64,000 bases of DNA from positions 124,001-188,000 of the forward strand of contig NZ_JNIM01000001.1 of NCBI RefSeq assembly GCF_000702505.1. Direction: 5' to 3'. Positions 8,704-17,473 of the stretch are shown here, one piece after another. Source of the stretch: Thermogemmatispora carboxidivorans (lineage in GTDB: Bacteria > Chloroflexota > Ktedonobacteria > Ktedonobacterales > Ktedonobacteraceae). The notes below the pieces were generated by a model. That model was not told the DNA's origin. It made no database searches and worked only from the letters and a program-made list of their open reading frames with translations. Position 1 is the stretch's first letter. Each line of letters opens with the position of its first letter. Both the position numbers and the translations under genes were made by a program.

Positions 8704-10074
8704 ATGACAACGAGGCCTATTCCCGACCTGGCAACCATTGAGGAGCTGACCAGGAGCTGGCAGGAGCGAGGTATTCGCCATGTGGTTTTCGAGTTGCCGG
8801 ATATGCATGGCATGGCGCGCTCGAAGATTGTGCCACTGAGCCGCTGGGAGCAGTTCGCCCGCGATGGTTTGCGCATGATCGGTGTCATGACCACGGTCGA
8901 TTCGGGTACCAATCTGGTGCCTGGTACCTATCAAAGCGAGGAGCGCAACTACGGCGATGCGGTTCTGCGCCCCGATCTGAGCACCGCGGCGGTTGTACCC
9001 TGGCTGGATGTCAGTGCCCGTGTGATCTGTGATGCCTTCTGGCCCGATGGCTCCCCTGTGGAATCGGCCCCGCGCTATGTACTGCGTCGGGTCCTGGAGC
9101 GCCTGGAGGCCCTGGGCTATCGCGCCCATACGGCGATCGAGCACGAGTTTTATTTGTTTCAGGATCTCCTGAGCAAGGAGCCTGTTTTCGATCGCCTGCA
9201 TATTTTCCACACGCAGCGCAATGTTGCCTGCCCGGTGCCTTTGCAGATCATGGACCTGTTACCCGAGTTGGGCTTGCAAATGCTGACCTGCAATTGTGAA
9301 TATGGCCCGGGCCAGTATGAAATCACCTACGATGCAGAGGATGCTCTGGTGGCCGGCGACTACGGTTATACCTTCAAGAATGGCGTCAAGATGATCGCGC
9401 GCCGGCTTGGCTATCACGCCACCTTTATGACTCGCCCCTTCCTCGACCAGTCCTCTTCGGGGGCCCATGTTCACCTCAGTCTGCGCGATGCCAGTGGTCG
9501 CAATGCCTTTCTTGACACCAACGAGCGTCATGGCCTCTCGTCGCTGGCCTACCATTTCATCGGAGGGCTGATCAAGCATATGCCGGGGGCTCTGGCGCTG
9601 CTGGCTCCGACCCCGAACTGCTACCGACGCTTTTTGCATCATTCCTTTGCGCCTGTCAATCTCAGCTGGGGACTGGACGATCGCACGGCCCTGGTGCGTG
9701 TCAAGAATACAGGCGATGCCGGTACCCATATCGAGAACCGCGCCCCATCGAGCATGAGCAATCCCTACCTGGCGCTGGCTGCCACAATCGCCGCTGGTCT
9801 GCTTGGCCTCGAAGAGGAGGTTGTGCCACCCACCCTGGTCGAAGGCCCGGCGGAAGAGCACGAGGCCTTTGCTCCACTACCAGCCACGCTGGAGGAGGCG
9901 CTGCAGCATCTGGAGGCCGATACTGCTCTCCGCAACCTGCTAGGCATGCAGTTTACTGAGATCTTTATTAAGGCCAAGCGTCAGGAACTGGAGCGCCGCG
10001 GCGACTACGTGCGCCAGCGAGTACAGGCTGCTGAACTGGAGTGGGAAGAGCAGGAGTATCTGGCAGACTTCTGA
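8704..10074 (+). CDS. Glutamine-synthetase family ligase, possibly gamma-glutamyl-amine synthetase
   Basis: This 456-residue enzyme belongs to the glutamine synthetase fold and should couple ATP hydrolysis to joining glutamate gamma-carboxyl to ammonia or an amine. Visible are the N-terminal beta-grasp part (VVFELPDMHGMARSKIVP), IEHEFYLFQ (metal-binding glutamates), CEYGPGQYEITYD, SSSGAHVHLSL (ATP/substrate loop) and ENRAPSSMSNPYLALAA. The usual GSI adenylylation tyrosine motif is not seen, and the C-terminal region resembles PuuA-type enzymes. The ATG at 8704 has GGGAGGA upstream. The two neighbouring APC permeases suggest amine or amino-acid use rather than core ammonium assimilation. The exact substrate is not determined. 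Confidence 0.8.
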   Translation: MTTRPIPDLATIEELTRSWQERGIRHVVFELPDMHGMARSKIVPLSRWEQFARDGLRMIGVMTTVDSGTNLVPGTYQSEERNYGDAVLRPDLSTAAVVPWLDVSARVICDAFWPDGSPVESAPRYVLRRVLERLEALGYRAHTAIEHEFYLFQDLLSKEPVFDRLHIFHTQRNVACPVPLQIMDLLPELGLQMLTCNCEYGPGQYEITYDAEDALVAGDYGYTFKNGVKMIARRLGYHATFMTRPFLDQSSSGAHVHLSLRDASGRNAFLDTNERHGLSSLAYHFIGGLIKHMPGALALLAPTPNCYRRFLHHSFAPVNLSWGLDDRTALVRVKNTGDAGTHIENRAPSSMSNPYLALAATIAAGLLGLEEEVVPPTLVEGPAEEHEAFAPLPATLEEALQHLEADTALRNLLGMQFTEIFIKAKRQELERRGDYVRQRVQAAELEWEEQEYLADF

Positions 10075-10209
10075 GCAGAGCAGAGATGGACGGGTGGGGG
10101 CAAGCCTGCACAGGCGCCAGCCTCCAGGGCCAAGCTCCTCACTTCCGGCTTGCTGCTGACGTCTTGCCTGGGTCTGCCGCCAACGCTTGTCGCGAGCAGA
10201 ACAGCAAGA

Positions 10210-10268
10210 GGGACCGAGGTCGGTGCCTTATCTGGTCCACTCGACCAGCGGGCACCGGCTCCGGTCCC
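10210..10268. terminator. Nested long hairpin between convergent genes
   Basis: Long imperfect arms (10210-10227 and 10251-10268, with GGTGCC pairing GGCACC) enclose an inner CTGGTC (10232-10237) and GACCAG (10243-10248) stem. It lies between the ends of the synthetase-like gene and the first permease, so it probably works as a two-way terminator. Confidence 0.55.
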
Positions 10269-10331
10269 TCCCCTTGCCTTCTTGCCTGCGGGCGGATAGC
10301 GTACACCTTGTGCCGCCGCCCGCGGAAGATG

Positions 10332-11972
10332 CTAGACGTCGGAGCGCAAGATGCGACCCAGGAATTCGTAGCGCTCGGGATGGCGCCGTGCCAGATAGAA
10401 GGCATAGAGCAATCCGATGATCACCCAGCCGATGACGAAGAGCGGGAGGATGTTCAACGGGAACGGCGTTGGGAAGAAGCCCAGGCCAGTAAAGAAGTCG
10501 CCGATCACTGGCAGTGGCGGCATGATAAACGAGAGCAGGGGGATGAGCAGGAAGAGGCAGCTCACAATCGGTGCGATCAGGTGGAGCAGCGGGTGAAAGT
10601 TCTCGCGGTCGAAGCGCAATGCAAAGGCAGGCAGCGAGAAATTCACCAGAATATAGACCACCAGGAAGCTGATCGTGCCAATGGTGGCCAGCCAGGCATA
10701 GCTGGTAATGCCGCTGGTCTGGGTGTAGACCTTGCCATCGGCAATGCCCAGAGCGTAGCTCACACTGCCATCAGGATTGTTCTTCTGGATGATGAAGGCC
10801 AGGAAGATGATGACCAGAATCGTGAACAGGCTCTGCGCCATAATGGCATAGTGGGGACTCTTCCAGCGCGGATGCGTGCGCCCGAAGACGCGCGGCAAGA
10901 TGCCCTCACGACCCATCGCGTAGAAGTAGCGCACCATCCCATTATGGAAAGCCAGACAGGCAGCAAAGCTGCTCGTCGTGACGGCGATAATCATCAGAAC
11001 CTTGAGCCAGCCACCGACGAAATGGTCAGCCAGATTGTAGTAGGGGGTCGGGGCGATGGTGATGTTCCCCAGGGTATCGCCGGCGTGCTGCCAGCCAAGG
11101 CCGATGACGGCGCTATAGGTGGTCCAGATGTAGAGTACGGCCATGATCAGGATCACCGAGAAGATTGCCATCGGCACCGCCCGGCGCGGGTTACGTGACT
11201 CCTCGCCGTAGACGGCGCCAGCCTCGAAACCAATCCAGGACCAGATGCCGAGCGCCATCGCCACGCCGATGCCCAACACTCCACCGGGAGCGACCCCTTT
11301 CAGATCGGAGCCTGCCGGCGTAAAGGTATGAAGCAGATCATGACCAGAGGCCCCGCCGCGGATGGTGACCATCAGATCGAGCAGCACCAGGCTCCCGATT
11401 TCCAGCACGAGGAAAGGAGCCAGCCACCAGGTAGACCACTTAATGTCAAAGAAGGAGAGCAAAAAGACGAGGACGCAGCCGATCAGAGCGTAGGTCACCC
11501 AGCCCAGCGGCATCTGGAAACCGAGATAGGTGGAAATATTAATGTCAGCCAAACCACCGAAGGCCGCCTGAGAGGATGCTTCGAAGATCGCATAGCCGAA
11601 GAGCATCAGCCAGCCCGCCTGGAAGGCCGTGCCCGCTCCCAGGCCATGCCGTACCCAGGTATAGAAGCCGCCCGCCGAGGTCAGGCGGCGTGAGAAATAG
11701 ACGATCGAGATCCCGAAAAGCAGCAGCCCGATCGCCGAAAGCAGGAAGACCAACGGCACGCTGGCGCCAGCCTGCGCGGCCATGTTGGGAACATTGAAGA
11801 ACATGGCCGCAATCGGCGCCGCCCCAGCAAAACAGTAATACATGACGCTGGGCATGCCGATGGCATTGATGTGCAGCTTGTCGAGGTCCTGGCGCTGCTC
11901 CAGGGCAATGTCACCCTCGGGAAGGGCCGCGCCGGGCGCCGTCTGCCCCACCAATTCTTCCTGAGATGCCAT
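10332..11972 (-). CDS. APC-superfamily amino acid/amine permease (first copy)
   Basis: This 546-residue inner-membrane transporter has about 12-14 hydrophobic segments. The N-terminal cytoplasmic stretch (about 1-35) is followed by a first helix starting IGMPSVMYYCFAGAAPIAAMF, and later GIGVAMALGIWSWIGFEAGAVYGEESRNPRR, a typical APC helix 6 with acidic residues. The ATG at 11972 has a near-perfect GGAGGTGATTT ribosome site. It is likely a proton- or exchange-driven importer of an amino acid or amine. It is convergent with the glutamine-synthetase-like gene and followed 5' by a second permease on the same strand. Confidence 0.88.
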   Translation of the reverse strand: MASQEELVGQTAPGAALPEGDIALEQRQDLDKLHINAIGMPSVMYYCFAGAAPIAAMFFNVPNMAAQAGASVPLVFLLSAIGLLLFGISIVYFSRRLTSAGGFYTWVRHGLGAGTAFQAGWLMLFGYAIFEASSQAAFGGLADINISTYLGFQMPLGWVTYALIGCVLVFLLSFFDIKWSTWWLAPFLVLEIGSLVLLDLMVTIRGGASGHDLLHTFTPAGSDLKGVAPGGVLGIGVAMALGIWSWIGFEAGAVYGEESRNPRRAVPMAIFSVILIMAVLYIWTTYSAVIGLGWQHAGDTLGNITIAPTPYYNLADHFVGGWLKVLMIIAVTTSSFAACLAFHNGMVRYFYAMGREGILPRVFGRTHPRWKSPHYAIMAQSLFTILVIIFLAFIIQKNNPDGSVSYALGIADGKVYTQTSGITSYAWLATIGTISFLVVYILVNFSLPAFALRFDRENFHPLLHLIAPIVSCLFLLIPLLSFIMPPLPVIGDFFTGLGFFPTPFPLNILPLFVIGWVIIGLLYAFYLARRHPERYEFLGRILRSDV

Positions 11973-12393
11973 AAATCACCTCCAGTTCAGGTCTTGCTGT
12001 GAAGACCAGATCATCTGCAGAGCGCTTGATTGCTGAATAGCGATAAGCCTGGTGTAGTGCTATCCTGGGTTAAGGCAACGCTGCTGATAGAGTGCACTGC
12101 TACTTCCCTACTCGCTGGCTGGCTTGCTCATCCCTCCCCAGGCTGACGGACCTGTCTTCTCCTCGAACCGAGGGGCGCCACTGCAGCCTGGGGAAGGACT
12201 GGGCGCCGGTTAGCAAGCCAGTGTGTCACTCCCTCCCGCCAGCTGGCGGGACGGGCAACCGTACTGCGGGTGAGCTACCCGCCTGGCTGCTGGTCAGCGG
12301 GTAGCGGGCAGCGGCGCTGACAGCAGGCTCTGGCGAGCTGCCACTGTTACCAACAATAACAGTAGAGCCAGAGCCTGTCAACGCGCTTGTCGG
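11973..12393. other. Intergenic region between the two permeases
   Basis: This holds the hairpin that follows the second permease (12324-12377) and GGCTGGC-type low-complexity sequence. No gene is seen. The first permease probably has its own promoter here, but no strong box is clear. Confidence 0.5.
12324..12377 (-). terminator. Nested hairpin after the second permease
   Basis: CAGGCTCTGGC (12324-12334) pairs with GCCAGAGCCTG (12367-12377), and inside it ACTGTTA (12343-12349) pairs with TAACAGT (12357-12363). It starts about 17 bp after the permease stop codon on the minus strand. There is no clear T run after it. Confidence 0.55.
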
Positions 12394-13902
12394 CTAAGCT
12401 CCGCGCTCGATCTCTTGCCAGGCCGCCTCTCCGGTTGCAAACATGCTGATGATGGCACCAATCATCAACGTGGCTGCCGTCAGACCTGTGACAATCAGAC
12501 TCCATTGCTGGTTGGTCAGCAGCGGCACCCACGAGTTCAGGGCCGTGTCGATGATGGCGACAATGCCCGTGATCAGGCCAACAACCGCACTGAGCAGTAG
12601 CACGGGAATTGGCACAAGGCGATTCAATAGCAAAGCCCGGCGATCGCGTATATACAGCCCTAAGATCAGGATAAACAGGAAAATTGTAGAAAAGGCCCAC
12701 AGGATGGTCCCGGCCCCGATACCGACGAAGTAGACTTCGAGGGACAGGTCTGCCGGATTGCTGCCAAACATATAAGGAATGACCATAAAGAAGAGGATCG
12801 TGATAAAGATGGCAGCGGCGGTCTGAATGGCGACAGCACGAGCTGGTTGACGATTGGTGTTGAGGAGGCCCAGACCCACCGGAATGCGGCGGTCGAAGCC
12901 AGCCACCATCAGGAAGCGAGCGTAGATGTGGTTATAAACCATCGTCACCAGACAGAAGACACCGAGCATACAGACGGCCACCACATTGCCAGCCAGTTTC
13001 CCCAGAGCGCTATCGACAGTGCTTACGAGGGCAAAGAGCACGTAGGCGGACTTTGGCCCCTCGACGACCAGGACGGCAAAGGTCACGAGGACATAGCTAA
13101 CCACTACGATCAGTGTCCCCCACAGCAGATGGCGCGTGATCAGGTGGCGACGTGTCTCTGCGCTGGAGGCAATCGTCTCCGCCTGCATGGTGATGGGCAG
13201 ATAGACCCCCAGATAGCCCAGAGTGATCACCCCAAAGAGGCCGAAGTTCCCTCCGGTCTTGGGGTCCCAGCTAATCAGCCAGTCCGAAAGCCGTGAGAAG
13301 CTCGTCGCCGGCGCGTGCCCGGTCAGAAGCCAGACAATGCCTGCTAAAACGACCAGACCGCTGGCGATCATTAAGAGGACAAAGGTGGCATTGGTAATGT
13401 TCTGTACCGTGCGGTGCGGCTGCACAGCCATGAAGCCCGAGATCAGGATGACGACGCTCAGGGCCAGACCTTGCTGCCAGGGAGCTGTCAGCCAGCCGCT
13501 GTTGAGGCCAGGGATGTAGCTGATCGCCAGGTCGCTGGTGGCCATCAAGAGTAGTGGGGCAGGCAGCCAAACGCAGAAGCCCACGAAGAAGCTCATGTAG
13601 CTGCCAAAGGTGCGATAGGCCCAGTTGTAGAGCGAGCCTTCATGCGGAAAGATGACGCTCAGTTGGGCAGTGACAATGGCACAGGGTACAAAGAAAAGGA
13701 TTGCTCCTACTAGCCAAAAGGTAATGCCCGCTGCCCCGCCCGCAATGGCATTAGAGACGTTCGTCGGGAAGAAGATTAGCAACACATAAAGCGTGATCAA
13801 GTCCCAGCTTGTCAAAATCGCCGGCATGACCTTAGGTGGATACTCTTCGGAAGTCAGTACATGCGGCGGTCTCTCCCCCCGTGACCGGCTACTGGTGATC
13901 AT
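12394..13902 (-). CDS. APC-superfamily amino acid/amine permease (second copy)
   Basis: This 502-residue transporter has about 12 membrane segments and starts at the ATG at 13902, 7 bp after AAGGAGG; ten extra upstream codons lack a ribosome site. It begins with a short cytoplasmic tail, then LITLYVLLIFFPTNVSNAIAG and GSLYNWAYRTFGSYMSFF, typical APC helices 1-3. It is only distantly similar to the first permease, so it probably has another substrate. A well-formed promoter with an operator-like palindrome lies upstream (13941-13990), which suggests tight regulation. Confidence 0.87.
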   Translation of the reverse strand: MITSSRSRGERPPHVLTSEEYPPKVMPAILTSWDLITLYVLLIFFPTNVSNAIAGGAAGITFWLVGAILFFVPCAIVTAQLSVIFPHEGSLYNWAYRTFGSYMSFFVGFCVWLPAPLLLMATSDLAISYIPGLNSGWLTAPWQQGLALSVVILISGFMAVQPHRTVQNITNATFVLLMIASGLVVLAGIVWLLTGHAPATSFSRLSDWLISWDPKTGGNFGLFGVITLGYLGVYLPITMQAETIASSAETRRHLITRHLLWGTLIVVVSYVLVTFAVLVVEGPKSAYVLFALVSTVDSALGKLAGNVVAVCMLGVFCLVTMVYNHIYARFLMVAGFDRRIPVGLGLLNTNRQPARAVAIQTAAAIFITILFFMVIPYMFGSNPADLSLEVYFVGIGAGTILWAFSTIFLFILILGLYIRDRRALLLNRLVPIPVLLLSAVVGLITGIVAIIDTALNSWVPLLTNQQWSLIVTGLTAATLMIGAIISMFATGEAAWQEIERGA

Positions 13903-13940
13903 GGAACCTCCTTCAATGATTGCAGTTCCCACGTGCTTTC

Positions 13941-13969
13941 ACCATAGCAGATACGTTCATACATGTCAA
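13941..13969 (-). promoter_or_regulatory. Sigma-70-type promoter of the second permease
   Basis: Read on the minus strand, TTGACA (13964-13969) and TATGGT (13941-13946) are separated by exactly 17 bp. The start codon lies about 40 bp downstream. Confidence 0.7.
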
Positions 13970-13990
13970 TGCATTTGTCCCACAAATGCA
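13970..13990. promoter_or_regulatory. Operator-like palindrome next to the -35 box
   Basis: TGCATTTGT (13970-13978) and ACAAATGCA (13982-13990) form a 9-bp inverted repeat around CCC, directly abutting the -35 box of the second permease. This position suits a repressor or activator site. It could also be the terminator hairpin of the upstream oxidoreductase, but it lacks a T tract and sits 85 bp past that stop. Confidence 0.55.
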
Positions 13991-14074
13991 ATAAATGTAC
14001 GTTGTTATAACATCACTATCAAGCGGACAGAAGGAAAGCAAGCAGGCTATGATTGGAGGGAGAGCCTGGCTGGA

Positions 14075-15040
14075 TTAACTGTGCAGCAGGGCTATTGCTG
14101 GTGCGAGAGGCTCCATATATTCTTCCCAGACCACCCAATAGGAAATGTGATACTGTTGATGATAGTGGAGTAGTTGGGTACAGATCTCCTCTGGGTTGCC
14201 GATGAGGAAATAGGGCGTCGTAGCGACCTCCTGCTCGCTGAGGCCGTAGCGAGAGGCGATCTCGGCCAGGGCCTGCTGGCGCTCGTCAGTCAAGATGACC
14301 TCAAGAACGATCAGGTTCAGTTCGAGGGAGGCAAAGCGAGGACCGGCGGCCTGGCGCACCCAGGTCAGCTTCTCGGCCAGAGCGGGGGCCAGGGCATCCT
14401 GTATATCCAGACTCTGATTCATGTGGCCGGCCACGCTGATGGTCTGCGTCCGTGGGGAGAAGCCGACGATTGTCGCCTCGCGTGCCGCCAGCGAGAGCAG
14501 ACGTTTGCCGCTGCCGCCCACCAGAATCGGCGGATAGGGGCGCTGCTGCGGTTGCAGGGCGAGAGCCAGTCCCTCGATCGTGTAGTGCCGGCCACTGAAC
14601 TGGAGCCGCTCGCCGGCCAGCAGGGCCTTGATGATCTGCAACGATTCTGCGAGCCGCTCGATGCGCACGCCAGGCGAGGCAAAGGGAATACCGCACTGCT
14701 GGTACTCGCTGGCCATCCAACCGGCCCCCAGACCCAGCTCGAAGCGTCCGCCTGTGAAAACATCGAGGGTGGCCGCCTCACGTGCCAGCATGACGGGATG
14801 GCGGAAATCGTTGGCGAAGACATAGCTGCCCACGCGCAAGCGCGTGGTGGCCGCGGCAATGCGTGCCAGGGCCAGTGTTGTTGCAAACTGGTCTCCGATG
14901 TGGTCGGGCAGCAGAAAGGTTGAGTAGCCCAGCTGTTCAGCGCGCTGAGCCTGGGCCAGCAGGGTCGTAAGATCAGGTGTGGTGTTGTGTGAGAGGACGC
15001 CGAAGCGCAGGGGACCACGATTGTCGGACAACTTACTCAT
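14075..15040 (-). CDS. Luciferase-like (LLM class) F420-dependent oxidoreductase
   Basis: This 321-residue TIM-barrel flavin/F420 oxidoreductase reads like the F420-dependent LLM group. Motifs are LRFGVLSHNTTPDLTTLLAQAQRAEQLGYSTFLLPDH at the N terminus, ELGLGAGWMASEYQQCGIPF, ILVGGSGKRLLSLAAREA and a C-terminal PYFLIGNPEEICTQL. The ATG at 15040 has AAGGAG upstream; fourteen extra upstream codons have no ribosome site. It follows accB on the same strand with a 254-bp gap, so co-transcription is uncertain. The substrate is unknown. Confidence 0.82.
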   Translation of the reverse strand: MSKLSDNRGPLRFGVLSHNTTPDLTTLLAQAQRAEQLGYSTFLLPDHIGDQFATTLALARIAAATTRLRVGSYVFANDFRHPVMLAREAATLDVFTGGRFELGLGAGWMASEYQQCGIPFASPGVRIERLAESLQIIKALLAGERLQFSGRHYTIEGLALALQPQQRPYPPILVGGSGKRLLSLAAREATIVGFSPRTQTISVAGHMNQSLDIQDALAPALAEKLTWVRQAAGPRFASLELNLIVLEVILTDERQQALAEIASRYGLSEQEVATTPYFLIGNPEEICTQLLHYHQQYHISYWVVWEEYMEPLAPAIALLHS

Positions 15041-15231
15041 AGGGTACTCGCTCCTTATCTCTGCCCGCCTTCTTCCTGGCAACAGGGTGCTCGTGATGAG
15101 AGCAAGCAGGAAGGCATGGAAAAAGGGACCCGCCGGTCTGCTGGCCGTATTGACCCTGCAGAGAGCCTCTTTCTCCCGACCAGGTCCCTGGCAAAGCAGC
15201 GATCTGCTCTCTTGCTTGCTTCTCGTGGTTA

Positions 15232-15250
15232 CCTACTCGTAGCGAGTAGG
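15232..15250 (-). terminator. Short hairpin downstream of accB
   Basis: CCTACTCG (15232-15239) pairs with CGAGTAGG (15243-15250) around a 3-nt loop, about 45 bp beyond the accB stop. There is no T run, so it is only a tentative terminator. Confidence 0.35.
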
Positions 15251-15293
15251 AGGAGAGTCAGCCGCCCTCTACGATTTGGTCAAGCGACTTGGA

Positions 15294-15812
15294 CTAAACC
15301 GGCTCGACGCGCAGCAGCACCTCATCCTTCTGAACGACTGCGCCGTTCTCTACCAGGATCTTAGTCACGCGCCCGGCGACTGGAGCAGGCACCTCGTTAA
15401 AGGACTTCATGGCCTCGATCAGGGCCACGGTTTGACCAACCTGGATGACATCGCCAACCGAGACAAAAGGCGGTGCATCCGGCGAAGGGGCAGAGTAGTA
15501 GACTCCCGAGAGCGGCGTTACGATCGGCAGCGTGCGTTCCTCATCGCGGCTCTTAGCCGAGGCGGCCTTGCCGGCCCCTGCCGACCGTTTCGCTGTGCTC
15601 CGACCGCGTGCCACCGTCACGGGATTCGCCACCACCTCGCTGACGGTCGGGGCGGTCACCAGCACCATCCCCGGTTGGCGGCGGATGGTAATCTCCAGAT
15701 CGTTCTCATTTAGCTCCAGCTCGGCCACCGAGCTGCCTTCGAGTGCGTGCACCAGCTGCTCCAGGCGCTCGATCCAGGCCGTCTTCCGATCTTCTTCCTT
15801 ATTGCTCATCAT
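15294..15812 (-). CDS. accB: Biotin carboxyl carrier protein of acetyl-CoA carboxylase
   Basis: This 172-residue carrier of the biotin prosthetic group shuttles CO2 between AccC and the carboxyltransferase in malonyl-CoA synthesis. An N-terminal helix region (1-50, ending ELNENDLEITIRRQPG) and an Ala/Lys/Arg linker (about 65-90) precede the biotinyl domain (about 95-172, PLSGVYYSAPSPDAPPFVSVGDVIQVG). The biotin lysine sits in EAMKSFNEVPAP, where the usual Met after Lys is Ser. It lies 155 bp downstream of fabF, in the order accC-fabF-accB. The first of two adjacent ATGs is used; the second (15809) is equally possible. Confidence 0.93.
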   Translation of the reverse strand: MMSNKEEDRKTAWIERLEQLVHALEGSSVAELELNENDLEITIRRQPGMVLVTAPTVSEVVANPVTVARGRSTAKRSAGAGKAASAKSRDEERTLPIVTPLSGVYYSAPSPDAPPFVSVGDVIQVGQTVALIEAMKSFNEVPAPVAGRVTKILVENGAVVQKDEVLLRVEPV

Positions 15813-15967
15813 CGCTCTCGCTTATAGATTAGAGGATACGGCAAACCGGAGCAGGCCATAGCTGGGACCTCTCTCCCAATACGTGCCCTGTATCAGGCTT
15901 GGCTCATTTACCCCGGTTCGCTCAGATCCAGGGAGGTGAGCAGGTGGCAGCATAATGAGGCTGCGGA

Positions 15968-17212
15968 CTACTCGCCCTCCTCGTAGCGCTTGAAGATCAG
16001 GCAGGCGTTGTGGCCGCCGAAGCCCATCGAGTTGGACATGGCTACCCTGACCTGGGCCTGGCGCGCCTGGTTAGGCACATAGTCCAGATCGCAATCGGGG
16101 TCGGGATGGTGCAGATTAATGGTCGGTGGAATGATGCCGGTGAGCAGGGTCATAATGCTGATGACCGCCTCAACGGCTCCCGCTGCCCCGAGGGTATGGC
16201 CGGTCATCGACTTCGTAGAACTGATCGCCAGGCGATAGGCGTGCTCGCCGAAGCAGGTCTTGATGGCCTGGGTCTCGGTGCGATCGTTATAGGGCGTCGA
16301 AGTGCCGTGCGCATTGATATAATCAACATCTTCGGGACGCAGGCCAGACTTGCGCAGGGCCATCTGCATCGCGCGCACCAGGCCCGCCCCGCCGGGGGCA
16401 GGCTCAGTCACATGGTGGGCATCGCCTGTGGCGCCGTAGCCGACCATCTCGGCCAGAATCGTCGCCCCTCGCGCCTTAGCAAACTCCAGCTCTTCCAGAA
16501 TGAGCACCGCCGCCCCTTCGCCCATCACAAAGCCGTCGCGCGTCGCATCGAAAGGACGGCTGGCCCCCTGGGGATCATCGTTGCGCCGTGAAAGGGCATG
16601 CATGTTGTCGAAGGCGGCGATAGCGATCGGCGTAATGCCGCGCTCGGAGCCGCCGGCGATCATCGCCCTCGCGTCGCCGCGCCGGATGGTCTCCCAGGCC
16701 TCGCCGATCGTATGGGCGCTGGTCGCACAGGCCGAAACAGCGGCCCAGTTAGGGCCACGCGCCCCCGTCATGATCGAGACAATGCCTGGGGCGCCGTCGA
16801 CAATCATCATGTTGATGAAGAAGGGACTAATGCGATCTGGTCCCCGTTCGAAGAGAATGCGAAACTGCTCGTGGAGGGTCATCAGGCCGCCGATGCCGCT
16901 GCCGATATAGACCCCCACATCGTCGGCGTTCTCCTCGTTGATTTCCAGGTGAGCCTGAGCCAGCGCCTGCTTGGTAGCGGCGATGGCGATATGCTGGTAG
17001 GGGTCGGTGCGGCGGATCTCCTTGCGGTCCATATAGGCCGCGGGATCGAAGTTTTTGATCTGGCCCCCGAATTTCACGCGGAAGGGGCTGGTATCGAAGC
17101 CGACGATTTCGGCGATGCCCGATTTCCCTTGGCAGAGGGCTTCCCAGGAAGACGCCACATCGTTCCCCAGGGGAGTTATCAGCCCTAAACCGGTTACAAC
17201 GACACGTCTCAT
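15968..17212 (-). CDS. fabF: 3-oxoacyl-[acyl-carrier-protein] synthase II
   Basis: This 414-residue condensing enzyme elongates acyl-ACP with malonyl-ACP. It starts at the ATG at 17212 after GAGGAGGTGACGTA, giving the standard MRRVVVTGLGLITPLG start; an 11-codon upstream extension has no support. The catalytic cysteine is in VSACATSAHTIGEA (usually ACATGTHAIG), and the two histidines are in YINAHGTSTPYND and STKSMTGHTLGAAG. The lysine of the last motif is present. It sits between accC and accB on the same strand, so elongation and malonyl-CoA supply are likely co-expressed. Confidence 0.95.
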   Translation of the reverse strand: MRRVVVTGLGLITPLGNDVASSWEALCQGKSGIAEIVGFDTSPFRVKFGGQIKNFDPAAYMDRKEIRRTDPYQHIAIAATKQALAQAHLEINEENADDVGVYIGSGIGGLMTLHEQFRILFERGPDRISPFFINMMIVDGAPGIVSIMTGARGPNWAAVSACATSAHTIGEAWETIRRGDARAMIAGGSERGITPIAIAAFDNMHALSRRNDDPQGASRPFDATRDGFVMGEGAAVLILEELEFAKARGATILAEMVGYGATGDAHHVTEPAPGGAGLVRAMQMALRKSGLRPEDVDYINAHGTSTPYNDRTETQAIKTCFGEHAYRLAISSTKSMTGHTLGAAGAVEAVISIMTLLTGIIPPTINLHHPDPDCDLDYVPNQARQAQVRVAMSNSMGFGGHNACLIFKRYEEGE

Positions 17213-17473
17213 TACGTCACCTCCTCTATAGTCGGGTTCCCTCAACCGCTCGCGGGCCAGCGGGCAACGTCCTGCTGCGCTGTGGTATGATCCGCTGACA
17301 GGCTCTGGTCCTGATTGACCACCTGCCTGTTAACCATGTTAACCAGGCCAGTCACGCGAGCCGCGGTGGCAGGCCGATCAGCCGGATAGACCAGCCGGGA
17401 GCGAGCGCGGAGCGGCGAGGAGGGGCCCGCTGAGAACCCAGCGAGACCCGGCGCGAATCCCGTGCGAACCCGG

